In this document: positions 33,936 through 45,871 of the stretch, piece by piece | Position numbering within the stretch: the first letter of the stretch is position 1 | How the letters are laid out: every line of letters begins with the position of its first letter | DNA from: Aaosphaeria pasadenensis | Taxonomy: Eukaryota > Ascomycota > Dothideomycetes > Pleosporales | Direction of reading: 5' to 3' | Assembly: GCA_022813625.1 (NCBI GenBank) | Contig: JAKLMB010000014.1 | Span: forward strand, 576,845-640,844 | Length of the DNA stretch: 64,000 bases | The notes under the pieces: generated by a model | Told to the model about the DNA's origin: nothing | Databases searched by the model: none | What the model saw: the letters and a program-made list of their open reading frames with translations, nothing else | Made by a program: the position numbers and the translations under genes

Positions 33936-34744
33936 TTTGAAATGTTCTGGGGAGTCTATGAATTGTTTGTCTGCATTATTGTTGCTGTTAAGGTTGAATA
34001 TCGATGTTGATGAAATATGCCAGGTTTGGCACTATGTTTCTAGAGATGTACGTCATCTTGACTTAGCGTGTGGCGTTCGGATAGGTTGAGATCTCAGCAT
34101 ACGACACAATCATTTCTTTTGCGATCGGAGCATCATATGAAAGTAGACTTCTCCATCGATGAACTCATGTTTGGGTATTTTTGTTGGAGCATTGGGACAG
34201 GATGATACTTCTATACTGGGAGTACCTGGTCCCTGGACAGATATGGCTATTATTAGGGACTCACGTGGTTCCTCAACCTCTTAAAAACCTACTCCAAGCA
34301 GCGAAGGTGCATCAACATTGGTAGGAGAAGTGGGAGCAAACTTGGGACAAAGGAAAGTCTACTATCGGGGTATACGAAGGCTTACATATACTAGAAGCTC
34401 GCATTGATGTGTAACATGTAGGGCATGATTACTTCCAAGAACAACGAGAAGGAAGAAAAAATAGAAACAAATCGACCGTATATCGTCGTTATTGAAATTC
34501 CTTCTCTACCACAGGATGTAACTTCTACTGCTCCCTTCTAAATGTGTAAAATGCACCATAATTGTTGTCTTCAATGGCATCCTCTTGTGCCTGAATTGAA
34601 GTGGCTGGTGTTAGATCTGGACCTCGGCAATCTGGGACGTCTTCAGCCTCACGCAATTACAGTACATTGAGAACCACCTTCAACCTTTTCACCATTTCCA
34701 GGATTCAAAACCAAAAAAAAATACACCCAAACAACACTCCAATC
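33936..34744. other. Divergent promoter region
   Basis: 809 bp between the glycine-zipper gene (-) and the thioesterase (+). An in-frame extension of 48 codons upstream of 34745 begins near 34601, but its composition resembles untranslated leader. Nothing else seen. Confidence 0.45.
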
Positions 34745-35398
34745 ATGTCAGAACCAACATGGGCCCGCTACCTCGAATTCGTCAACGAATCCCAACCCCC
34801 AGCAAAGGACCTAGCCTTCTTCACCACCATACCCTGGCTCCAACCCTACCTAAAACCCTCATCGCCATATCGCCCCATCCCCTTCTTCTCCCGGATCCCA
34901 AAATCAACATCCGAAGACAAATTCTTCAGCAAAGTCATCAACACCCCCTCCACCGTCTCTCACGGCTTATCCCTCGTCCGCAAAGGCGACAACTTTGAAA
35001 CCCGGATTGCGGAGTTCGCCGACGGGAAGAATGGCGAGTCTGCGACTGAAGAGGCGGACTTTGTGTATCTTGTTCAGCTTGGTAGTGATTTGAGTGGGTT
35101 TGAAGATACGGCGCATGGTGGGGTTTTGGGGGCGCTGTTCGATGAGAGTATGGGGGCGTGCTTGGAGAGGTTTAGACAGACGATTGAGGGGAGGGATACG
35201 CTACTTTTCACGGCGAATCTGAGTGTGTCGTATAGGGCGCCTGTGGAGGTACCGGCGGTTTATGCGATCAAGATTTGGGTGGAGAGACGAGAGGGGAGGA
35301 AGTGGTTTGTGAAGGGGGAGCTGGTGGGCGAGGATGGGAAGGTTAAGGCTGATGCGAAGGCGTTGTGGATTTCGGCGAAAGCTAAGGCGTCGCTGTAG
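34745..35398 (+). CDS. Hotdog-fold thioesterase (PaaI/THEM4-like)
   Basis: Predicted acyl-CoA thioesterase of the 4HBT superfamily. Single exon, 217 aa from MSEPTW. The hotdog core begins around residue 100 (ADFVYLVQLGSDLSG). The central helix signature HGGVLGALFDESMG is near 123-136, followed by TLLFTANLSVSYRAPVEVP and the last strands WFVKGELVGEDGKVKADAKALW. That order (HGG-x-x-x-x-x-D, then TANLxVxYRxP) is typical of fungal THEM4-like proteins. There is no signal peptide, though the ~50 N-terminal residues could hold a weak mitochondrial signal only if translation began upstream. Codon usage shifts from AC-rich to GT-rich halfway, without a frame break. Substrate unknown. Confidence 0.88.
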   Translation: MSEPTWARYLEFVNESQPPAKDLAFFTTIPWLQPYLKPSSPYRPIPFFSRIPKSTSEDKFFSKVINTPSTVSHGLSLVRKGDNFETRIAEFADGKNGESATEEADFVYLVQLGSDLSGFEDTAHGGVLGALFDESMGACLERFRQTIEGRDTLLFTANLSVSYRAPVEVPAVYAIKIWVERREGRKWFVKGELVGEDGKVKADAKALWISAKAKASL

Positions 35399-35797
35399 AT
35401 GTGGATAGAGAAATATTTTCATTAGAATATGTCAACGTCTTTAGATAGTATATACGTATTTTTAGTATTGGTTATGCATACCAATTGTGCCTGATGATTT
35501 CTAAGAAGTGTAACTCGTTTGTCCATGACTTGTAAGATATTGTTTTCCATGATATAGTAGACAACAATCGTAACTACTAGATCAGCTAGCACCATCTATC
35601 TCTAATTTCATTCTTCTCACAGTCTGTTGTCTCAAGCATGTCAATTGGACTTCAATTGAGTATTTCCCGACGTGACTTTCAGAACGCACGGCTCAATAAT
35701 GGTTCCAGACCACACACCCACGAGACGTTTCCCATCACTGATAGTGCCCTATCATACATGAATATGATGTTCAGTCACAGTGAATACGTTCTTCACG
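35399..35797. other. Convergent intergenic region
   Basis: About 400 bp between the thioesterase and the five-exon unknown gene, which are convergent. AT-rich, no gene seen. Confidence 0.45.
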
Positions 35798-37980
35798 TTA
35801 AACACGCGACAACTTCTTCTTTCGTCCCTGATCCTCATCCTCATCCTCATTTTCACCACTCCATTTCCTTTTCCGGGTCGTACGACTGATCTTATACTGT
35901 TTCTGCCTCGACCTGCCAAGCTCCTTCCGGACCGGCTCCATCATCGCTTTGAACTCATCAAGCGCATTCATGTCCGCGTTTGGGACCGGCATCCATGCCT
36001 TACGCCAATCGCTCATCTGACCTAGATTGTATCGAGCGACGAGTGCAGGGACATCACTCAATCGACAGTCCTTCAGATCATGCTTAATAGCGAACTCGAC
36101 CGCCGCGGTCAGAACACCACGATGTTCTCGTTCGGGGAACTTCACTTGTGTTGCGTTCCCCGCGAGATTCAAGAGATACGGGTTCACTCGTAGGCGCCAC
36201 CGGTCGTAGGACTCGAAAGCCCCGCCTGCTTCGCTGAGATAACGGGCGGTGCCATCGGTGACTCGTGGGCGGACTTCTATGAAGCCGTTTGCCTTGCAGC
36301 GTTGCATCCAGGATTGGCCGTGGCGGCGCTTATCTGAAGCCAGAATCTTGTGTTTTACGGTATCGCCCTTGATGTGTGACTCCAACGGGAGTTGGTGGAC
36401 GTAATTCTGCGATGGGTGTCAGAATGAAACGGAAGTGAAGTCTGCAAAGTAAAACTCACAATAGCGTCTGCGGTCTTTGCTGGCGTCCATCCGTTCGCCG
36501 CTAGACGATGGCTCACATTGTACTGTGAAATCGTCGACGGGAGGAACTGTAATTTATCAGCAACAGTCGTGGAGTCTTTCCCGCAAAGAAATTAACTCAC
36601 GGCAATAATCTCCCACGCCGAAATGTTGATGTCACCCAGAAGCGTCAAGTCCGTGGTCGCAGGCGCCCAGTGGTTTCGACCCGCGTGAGGCGGTCCTTCA
36701 AACGCGTAGTCGTCTACCCTCCACTTGTTCTCCATATAGTTCTTGATGCGGAGTTCTGGCCATCGCCACTTGGTTGATCCAGATTGTTGTTCACTTGGGA
36801 ATTGGGCTTCGTTCTGGTGGAATATGCGTTCGGGTCCCAGGCCTTCATCGAAAGAGTTCAGGTATGTTGCAGTGACGTAGCCGTCGACTGTGCCTGGGAT
36901 TCGCTCGACGTAGCCATTGTTGAAGAAGCGGATGCGGTCGTTTTCTAGGCGTTGCTTGCCAGCTTCTAGCTTATCCTCATGGGAGGTCACTTGGTCGTAG
37001 GGATCGAAGACGGATTCCTCATCGGAACTGTCCGTTGTAGTACTTGACGTTGGCGGTTCATAGTGGACGAACTGCGTCGTGCATGGGATCAACGGATCTT
37101 TTCTAACAGCAGAACGAACCTTACTCTCGATAGGTCGATATTTTCGCCTAGGCCGTGAAGCTATGTCACTCGTTAGCAATAACAACTTCGAGTGAGGTAC
37201 GATGCCTCACTCTTCTTGAGCTTGATAACCCCCGTCGGCTTCTGTCCCCTAGACACAGCCGCGCGCCTGGGCCTTGCGGGCTGAGGGTATTGAATGAACT
37301 TCAACGATCCTTGATCATCGACGCCGTCCTCAACTAGATGTTCAATACCATCATTATCATTACTAGTTATAACCATCTCCGCCTGCAAGTCACGACGAGA
37401 CGCATCGCTAGGTCCATACGCAACGATGTCGCCCTGCGTGAAGACCGTCGACGACCGTTCAGGACGAGATAGGCCCATGTGAGTTCCGGTATTGACATGG
37501 CTTTGCGTGAACTCGCCTTGTGTGAACTCGCCTTGTGCGAATTCGCCTCGTGTGTCAACATCTATGTCACTGTTAGTTTCGACGAGCATGTATGTAGAAG
37601 TAGTAAGTCATACAAGGGAAGAGTGTATTGTTGTTGTGCCCCCACATATCATTCATCAGCGGACCCCCGCCAACACCACCGTGAGTCCACGAGGAACTAA
37701 AGCCCTCCGCCGTTGTGACGCCATGGGGAAAATCGTCCCATGGCAAGAAGCCACCGTTGTTGACATTCAAGTTATATTGAGCATCATTAGGGACGGCAGT
37801 GGATGGGAAGGGGTTTCCATCGTAAGGCGAGACAAAACCACGTTCCCCGTTCCACTGGCTTGAAAATTCAACGTTGGTTTCGTCGTTGTGTGTCTGGGTT
37901 ACCGCGTCCATCTGGATGGTGTAAGGCGAGAGGAAGGTCGCGGCGTATGATTGGCTGGGTGGTGGCGATGGATAGTTCAT
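35798..37980 (-). CDS. Unrecognised five-exon protein with pentapeptide repeats
   Basis: My model joins five exons: 37614-37980, 37211-37561, 36601-37160, 36460-36546 and 35798-36406, 657 aa with every phase consistent. I do not recognise the family. The N-terminal ~120 residues are Asn/Gly/Pro/Ser-rich and look disordered. Next come three in-register pentapeptides GEFAQ, GEFTQ, GEFTQ (DNA repeats at 37507-37551). A basic PRRKYRPIESK patch follows. The C-terminal half is globular, with a central block (TYLNSFDEGLGPERIFHQ) and a helical region (HDLKDCRLSDVPALVARYNLGQMSDWRKAW). The extreme C-terminus is basic and acidic (RTTRKRKWS... DEDEDQGRKKKLSRV) and resembles a nuclear localisation signal. 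A nuclear, DNA- or chromatin-associated fungal protein is the best guess. Confidence 0.7.
37507..37551 (-). repeat. Three 15-bp coding repeats
   Basis: Two identical copies of gtgaactcgccttgt (37507-37521, 37522-37536) and a diverged third copy (37537-37551), encoding GEF(T/A)Q pentapeptides in exon 2 of the unknown five-exon gene. The 15-bp unit keeps the frame, so copy number can change without breaking the protein. Confidence 0.85.
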
Positions 37981-39346
37981 GGTCGATGAACACCAATGAC
38001 CAACCCCAGCAGTAATGCCTAATATGTGGTGTGTGTTTGTTAAGACACCCAGAGAATCTTCCGAGTGGCTCCACAAAGGGTTGCTTGTATGCAAAAAGGT
38101 TGTCGGTAGGTAGGTAGGTTGTGTTTTGCGTGTGAGCGTGCGGTGCAAGCAACTGTCACGACTAGGGTGTGTTTACATAGGGCACGGAAGCAGCATGAAG
38201 TCCACAAGCGAGACGGCGGTTGCTAAACGCAAGTCACGCGTAGACAGGTCGCTGGAGGATGGCGAGCATGTTCATTGGCCGGCGGGGAGGAGAGAGAGCT
38301 GCCGCGCGCTGCTTGAAAGGACGGCCGCGAGTACAGTGAACGTGTTTTGCTGATTGGCTTGCTCGAAACAATCTATGATCTCAGTGGGATGGTAAAGCGA
38401 TTCCACCGTACCAACCCAGTACCGCTCTTGTCGTTATGATGTCAGTCTAACTCACCATATACAAATCAGCTCAGAAACGACCGCCAAACCTTTCACCCCC
38501 CTCAATCCCCCATCCTCCTCGTTCTATCGAACACCAAACTTCTACTAAGCGTTTGATTGTATCAAGTACGTTCCCAATCAACCCCAACACAATCCAAAAG
38601 ATCCCAATCTTCCAAACAAATGTACCGTCGTTGCACCGACGCCCATATACCACATACACGTCACGCATCGTAACTGCGACCACGACGCCCTTTCGTCGAT
38701 CATCCGTCACCCGTCGCCGTCGTGTTCTTCTCTAGAGATTGCCCTTTGTACTAGAGAACCGTATCAAGAGACTGTATCGACCGGAACCCACGCGACTGAG
38801 TTGATGATAGGCACTGTCGTAGTGGAGAGGGAACGCGTGCTCGAGAACGGAGGTTCGCCTATCCACGCGTAGTGTCTCGCACTGCTTTGAACGGTCCATC
38901 TAAGGAGGAGGGGGAGCCGATACTGGATACATACCCTCTTTTTCCTTGTGTGGATAGGAAGGAAGGAGGCATTAGCTGTGCTGTGCGGATGTCCTCACTA
39001 ATAGCTTTGCAACATCTAGAAGTACGAAGCGCCCAGAGACAGGCAATAGGATCGTTGATAGCATAAGACAAGTGGGCATGCAAACAAACATCACCACAAG
39101 CGGACATCAATGGGAGGGCATACGAGATTGAGTGAAATGCCGGTCAGTCTATTAATTGATTGTATATGCGTGTGAGCTTCACTCGTTCCCTAACCCACAA
39201 CTCTACTCGTACACTCCACCGTCGATCCTAATCCCAACAATGCAGCCACCGTGATACAAACAAAAAATGTTTTTCTTAAACAAAGGGCGAGCGAATGAGA
39301 AAGGGAGAGTTCTCTATACACAAAAGAAGTGCCGAAGCTGATTACC
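37981..39346. other. Intergenic, nothing supported
   Basis: 1.37 kb upstream of the five-exon gene and downstream of SPF1. It contains TAGGTAGG repeats near 38105-38118 and only short frames. No domain, splice chain or RNA gene recognised. Confidence 0.45.
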
Positions 39347-42300
39347 CTACGCCTTAAGAGCCTGGAACTTCTTCTCTTGCTCTTCGTTCTTCTTCCTTTG
39401 AGCCTCCCGCTCCTCCTCGACCTTCCTCTGCTCCTCGCGCTTGAGCTGGTCGGGGCGACGGATGGCGATGTCTTTGGGTCGGTAGTCGCTGAAACCCCAC
39501 TTGAGGCCCTTTTCGATGACGTAGCAGCCGACGTAGTCGAGGATCATCATGCTGGTGAGCATGAACTTGAAGTCGCTGGTGAAGGGGACGAGGCGGAGCT
39601 TCTCGTTGAGCTCCGGGATGAACTCGGTGGCGCAAGAGAAGGCGACGCCGGAGACACCGAGGAGACCCCAGTACATGCCCTTGTTCTCGCTGATGCCCTC
39701 ACGGAAGGGACGGCCTTGGTAGTTGATGGCGAAGGTAGAGATTTGCTGGATGAGCTGAAGGAGGTAGATGGCAGAGTTGAGAAGGGAAGGCTCGAAGTCG
39801 CTCTCAAGATCGACGTTGGGGTCGATGGGGTCAATGCGCTGGACCCACTGCGAGACGTAGATGAGAGTGACGATGTGGATGGCAAACTGGCCTAAGACGG
39901 ATCCGATGATGTAGACGTTGAAGATGTTGTGTTGGGGTCGCTCCTTGGAAAGTCCTTCGACCGACTGGAGAAATGTTAGAATACACTATGTACACAAGAA
40001 AGTAGTCAAGCCTTACCTTTGCGCGAGAGATCGACAAGAAACAAACACTCATCATCATACCAGAAATAGTAACCTGTCCATCGCCAAACTTGATACCATC
40101 AAGATACAAGACACTCAAACTGTACGCCGAGATCAAGCAATTAAGGGCAAGAATCTTGTACATCTGAATAGTGGCAACCAGGGTGCATCGACCTTGACGG
40201 ATGATGTTGGGGATAGCGATGACATTAGCCAGCTTGGAGGTGAATGGAGCGGCGACGGAAGCATCGCCAAGCTTGATGGTCGGGGGTTCACTGTCCAATT
40301 CGGCGAGCTCGGATTCCATCATCTTGGAGGTGAAAGAGTCTGCGAGACCAGCAGCCTTCTGTTGGGCGGGAGTCTGAGCCGGCTGAGCCTTAGCGACAGC
40401 ACCGTTCGAAGCATCCGTACCATTGGGCACGGGAGGTGCAATGCCCTTCCTCTCTGCGTACGCTGTCATGGCCTTCTCGTAATGGGGGTTGGTTGGGCCA
40501 GGAGGATAAAGATGAGCGATCATGGCAGGAATCGGTGGCGCGGGTTGGTTGAATCGCTGCATCAACTGGCATTGTTTCTCGTAAACCTCCTTCATCTTAG
40601 TGTTGCGGAAGTGCTCGGCGATCTTATCGAGATCGTCTCGGGAACCGTTGAGGAGAGCAACACCAATGTGAGCTTGTTTTAGAGCTCCCACATCGTTAGT
40701 ACCGTCACCACACATGAGGGTGGTGTAGCCGGCATCCTTCAAACCAAGCAAGATGTCTTCCTTTTGTTTAGGCGAGACGCGAGCATAGACCCAAGAGTAG
40801 CGCAGGAGCTGCTTCCACGCTTGTTCGCCCTTGAATTTGGCGAGCGCGTATCCGGTTACACAAATATCCTTGGTCTTCAAGATTTCCGCGTCTAGTGCCT
40901 TTGTGGGGTCGACTGGAATGCTGATCTTGTCGTCAACGCTGCGCCAGACGAGCTTCTCGCCAGAGTCATCATTTTCAGGTGCGTCAAGGATAAGACATTC
41001 GCGATCCACAATTTCAACCTGGCGTGCGACGTGCACAGCAGTGAGAGGGTTGTCACCAGTGATCATAACAACACGATGGCTGGACTCGTTGAGCATGCGG
41101 ACGGACTGAAGGGCATCATCTTTGAGGGGACATTGAAGAACCAAGAAACCGGCGAAGTGGAGGTTGGATTCGACATTCTCACGCTTCAAATCGTTGATGC
41201 GGCCCATGCCAATTTCGTTGTCCTCGGATAGATACTTGTATGCAAGGGCAAGGACACGACCACCGTTGCGAGTAAAGTGCTTGTATGTCTCTTCGTAGCC
41301 TTGCGGGGAATCTACCAACATCTTTCGAATGGTCTCGGGAGCTCCCTTGACACCAACGAAGGTGCGTCTGATCTTGCGCTTATTCTTCTTGTCGTTGACG
41401 AGGACGGTGGCAACAGAGCTCTGGCGCTTGAGAGCAGAAGAGAACTGGAAGCGACGACGGATCTGTACGAGCTCGGCGGCGGAGCTGGGAGCACCCTTCT
41501 TGGTGGTAAGAGTATCATGGGCACCAAGGGTCCATCCAAGAGACTGGAGCGTAGCCTTCTCCATAGGTTCACCAACGATTTCTCCTTCATCAAGCTTGAC
41601 AAGTGCGTGAGCAGTAGCGAGGACAAGAGTAGTCTCAGTACCAGTAGTATCGACAGCCTGGAGGCCGACATGTGCGCCATCTGGTCCAGCCTTGACATCA
41701 GGTTGTCCGAGAGTGAGTCCAGCGATTCCATCAACGACCAAGTCTTCGCCAGTCAGGGTACCGGTCTTGTCGAAACAAGCGACGTCAACACGGCCAGCGA
41801 AGGGAATACGGAAGGGTTCGGTACAGAAGATGGCATATTTGCTGAGGGCGGCGAGGGAGGTATTGACGGCCAAACTCAACTCCATGGGCAACTCGGGAGG
41901 GACGACACTAGTGATGATCAAGACGCAATCTAACATGAGCTTGGATCGCTTCCTGTCCCTCCTCACACCCTCTTGCCAAACATACCAGGACGCTGCGATA
42001 GCGAACACGCACAGGAAGAGAATGAAGAGCAGAGCCTCGACGTTGTTGGCCGATACACGTTCGGTAGAGTAGATCATGGTTCGCACAAGAGAGCCCTGGG
42101 AAGTCTCGAATCCAGTCTTGACAACAATAGCGACAGCGCCCTTGTCTGGCGGCGGTGGGACGCCAGATGAGAGCTTGGAAACAGTACCAATATCATCTTC
42201 CGCAGAAAGACCGTGCGATACCTGGAGAATCTTGGTTCCTCCGTACAGAAAGGCGTTCTTGTCAAGACCTTCCGGCTCGATCAGGGCATCTCCGGGACGG

Positions 42301-43271
42301 AGCTGGATCGATTCCTTCAGGACAGGTGTACTCTCTCCGGAAAGCATAGCTTCGTTGACAATGGCGGAGCCCTCGAGGAGAACCATATCGCAAGCAACAC
42401 CAGAATCTTCCTTTGTCCTGCCCACGCTAACAATATCTCCGGGGAGGAGCTTGTCGCTCTGAACCTCCTCCCACTTGTTCTTCCTGTATACCAGCAGATC
42501 GTAAGGCTTGATGCTCATTCCGCGGAATTCATTCAAAGTTCGCTGCCTCTGCCATACGACAGTGCTTTCGAAAGCAACCAACATGAAGAGTGTGAACAAA
42601 GAGTAGTACCAGTAGTCGTCCAACATCCACAGACCAACACAGAAGACCTGGAACACGAAGAACGGCGCAACGGCATGCTCCTTGAACAGTTCCGTGAAAG
42701 TCGGGACGGGAATATCAAAACTGTTATCGCCATAGTGCTGCTGGATTCGCTCGATATCGGTGGGGGACGTCAGACCCTTCGACTGTTGGAAAGTCTTGAG
42801 CTGCGGCTTCGGTTCGGAATCGAGGGGGTAGGAAAGCGGGGCAAAGCTGCCCTGCTCGAAATCATAGAGGAACCGGCGCTTTTGAAATAAGAACGATATG
42901 CTGGGCTTTCCGCCGATGTTGTCTCGCTGAAGAGTACAGATCTCGGCGGAACCGGCGTTTGCAATGGGGATAACTTTGATGAGCTTCGCGGTCCGCACGT
43001 CGCGGGCGGAGGTGGTGGTGAACGCACTTCGGAGGTTAACGTTCCAGAACGTGGTAAGCCAAATCAGAGCTTGGATTGTGACAATGCTTCCGACCCAAAC
43101 GAATGTCCATTCCGAAGACTGAATGTGCTTCTCGTAGCGAACGGGGGATAGGAAGATGGATAGGAATATGGGCCAAATCAGAAGGAATGGGGCGACGTAG
43201 GCGTGCAGCTGCAGAGGCAGCGGGTTATGAAGGCTCGCGGCCTGTATTTGGGGGTTGTCGACGAGCGGCAT
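39347..43271 (-). CDS. SPF1: P5A-type ATPase Spf1 (ER transmembrane-helix dislocase)
   Basis: ER membrane P-type ATPase that removes mistargeted tail-anchored/moderately hydrophobic helices and affects Mn/Ca homeostasis, sterols and glycosylation. Two exons, 40017-43271 and 39347-39964, with a 52-nt intron; 1,290 aa, slightly longer than the yeast protein. The P5A signature PPELPMELSLAVN precedes the phosphorylation motif DKTGTLTGED (Asp near 501). GEPMEKATLQSLGW, KGAPETI, MITGDNPLTAVHVA and MCGDGTNDVGALKQAHIG (near 855) complete the ATPase core. N-terminal hydrophobic segments and a six-helix C-terminal bundle are visible, and the protein ends in a Glu/Lys-rich helix (RKVEEEREAQRKKNEEQEKK). 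The start MPLVDNPQIQAASLHN matches the family. Confidence 0.96.
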
Positions 43272-43881
43272 TTCGGGGTGGGTTGGGGGTTGAGGGGAAA
43301 TGGGCTCGTTCGTCGTGACGAAATAAATGTCGACGATGCATCGTGAAGTCGCCGCATCGCTCGCTCTCGGTGAAGGGTTTCGCCGAGTCCAGTCTTGGCG
43401 GTGACGCTAGAAGGTTCTACTTTCCTAACTAGTCAATTCATCATTCGCGTTTCTTGCGGCTATTAGTCCAAACCTTATTTCTTGATGGGATCATCGTTCA
43501 TCCTTATCCTCACTTGCACCATCTTTCACGCGGAGCCACCGTCATGGTGTCTGGGGTAAGGTAGCACGAATAAGCGGTCGTCTCTTTTTTTTTGGTATTT
43601 TTCTTCAAGATTCTTCTCGACCTAAAACATAATTATAATTGTACATTTGTTCCAATTGAAAGACAAATCCCATAATAACGCAGACATTAAAGAACAAACC
43701 GTTGAAGCTAAAGACCGACAATCCTGTGAGGTTATAATTTGTAGCACGCTGGGACCAGCAATCTCTCCAGTGGTCAAATTGATTCTAGGCCTGAGCCTGT
43801 CTTGTCACCCCCGCTCCCTCTCAAGGTCGTCGTCCGGGATCTTGGAATTAGTGACGTCCCCTCTATACATGCACCGTTTTC
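43272..43881. other. SPF1 upstream region
   Basis: 610 bp from the SPF1 start to the 3' end of the transcription-factor-like gene. AT-rich around 43585-43650. No gene seen. Confidence 0.45.
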
Positions 43882-45871
43882 TTAGAAGCCTCCTTGACAC
43901 ATACCATTGTTCCAATTGTATGGCTCCTCGATAGATAGGATCTTCACATTGGGTGCCATCCATACGTTCATTTCCCGCCACAACCCTTCGATCCTACCAC
44001 TGAAGAATCGCTTGGGCCAAGCAATGTTTTCCACACGCCACTGAAGGTCCAATTGATCCCTAACACCAAGCTCCTCGGCGACGGAAACGAGGTTGTCCAT
44101 CCACCATTCTCGTTCATCGGCGGGCAGTATTACACACGCGACTACTAGTACCCATAAAAGCAGTGGCAAGAGTTGCGAGGCCATCCACGTCTCAATGCAT
44201 GAGATACCTGGTCGGTCCAAGGCCGCTCGTAATCTCCCGAAGTGAATGCCGATGAGAGTTGCTTTGATGGGTATGTCGCGGAGGGCGATACATACAAGTA
44301 TTTGCGTCGTTGCAACAAGAGAGTCACGTATTGAGGCGTGGTTGGAAGCATCTCGTTCTCTCTGTACTATATCCACTCCGCCGTCCCGAGGTTGATGATT
44401 GCTTTCATTGTCGATGTGTTCGGCTGAACCGGGGCGTACCTGGGCGATCGAGTAGACAGTATGATAGAGGAAGTTGCTCATGATTATGCGACCGGACTGA
44501 TTGGCCACAGGCACAGTAAAATCTGAACAGAGAGACTTGAGTCGACCTAAAATGAGTACCCATACCCATCCTTCTGGAAGCAGAAAGAGAGAATGAGGTC
44601 CTGAGCCGAAATACGTCCTTGCGGGAAAAGGAAGCTCTTGCATATCGGGATCTAGCATGATCCTTGGGAACGTTGGCTTTGCACGAAAAACGGCCGCTTC
44701 ATGCAGGTCGGCCCTACGGATATTTAGAACACTTGCACAACGTACATGCTGAAGCTATGCTTACCATACAATACCCCGTATGAGCCCATCATTACTCCGG
44801 AAAGAATCAATGCCGCCGCGAGCTTTGGTTATGTCTTTCAACGCATTCATATGGATACTTGCCTCCTCATAGTCTCCATGCAGTTGCTTTTTGCACATCA
44901 GTTAGTAACAGTATAGGCACATTTAGGAGAGTAGTGATACCTCAAGGTGTACAAGTATGAGAACAAGTGCAACGCATTCATCTGATTCACTGAACCCATT
45001 CTTTGCAACCTCTCCTTTCAGATGCTTGATCGCTTCAACCTTGTGCTTGTACTGATCGACCGTGAGATCGGTCATCCCATGCACCATCCTACCATACAAC
45101 GCCCATGTTGCTAAGGTCGCATGCAAGAGACCTATATCGTGTAGAACAATCCACCAAGTTTGGCGTGCGTTTGCTGCTATTGAGTTAATCGAAGTCCCCG
45201 ATTTGTCTTAACTCTGTTAGCCAAGCTATTCGCCTGACCAAGTCACACGAACCACGTGCTTGAAAGGAAGAAAACTTACAAAGTTTGAGCAATCTGTCTA
45301 GCTGCGGAGTTCCGGGTATGGGTAGGACATCGAACGGATCGAACCAGTAGTTCAGGTTCGGGTTGAACTGCAAGATAGACCAAAGCGTCCTGATCAAATG
45401 CTGGCTCGATTCCTCAGGTGAGCTTGGACGGCTGCTGCTGTACAATTGACTGCTGTACGATTGACTCGTCGAAGGTTTCCTCGTTGATGCAGTTGTAGAG
45501 GTACTGGACTGGTCAGATAGCTCCGCATAAGTGGTCGGTCCGAAATTGCACCTCTCTTCCAGGCCATCCTCTGATTCTGATTTGATCTCCTGGTTCTGCT
45601 TCAACTGCGACTTCTTCGGTTTTCGATCGGCTTTTGTCTTCGGTGGCTCACCGGGCTTTTCCACCCTGAAGCGCTGCTTCAGATCGGACTGACTTGACTT
45701 TAGTATCGCTTCTGCGCTGCGTTGGCTTTCCCTGCCGCCCTCCAGTTTGCGATTCTTGGCTGTTGTCATGACAGTCCGTCGGATCTCCAGCCTATCCGCG
45801 CTCTCGATTTGACGGTCCCCATTCGTCTTCACGAAGAACTTAAAATTGCGGGTCATATTGGGTAATGGCAT
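43882..45871 (-). CDS. Fungal transcription-factor-domain protein lacking a zinc cluster
   Basis: Four exons in my model: 45280-45871, 44941-45176, 44765-44886 and 43882-44713, 593 aa, consistent phases. The second exon could instead start at 45173, which removes one residue. The N-terminus (MPLPNMTRNFKFFVKTNG) leads into a Lys/Arg-rich, Ser-rich region. Then comes NPNLNYWFDPFDVLPIPGTPQLDRLL, the landmark of the fungal-specific domain often labelled DUF3468/Fungal_trans_2. LLHATLATWALYGRM, LKGEVAKNGFSESDECVALVLILVHLE and GGIDSFRSNDGLIRGIVWADL match that domain's helical order. No Cys6 cluster is present anywhere, so DNA binding by this protein alone is doubtful. Such cluster-less relatives are common in ascomycetes, often poorly conserved. 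An in-frame upstream ATG at 46033 would add 54 residues. Confidence 0.75.

Noticed and set aside
40000..43300. Several long plus-strand frames opposite SPF1 (e.g. near 39918-40682 and 41277-41933)
   Set aside because: They mirror a high-GC-third-position coding strand; none has a domain, and SPF1 motifs are unambiguous on the minus strand.
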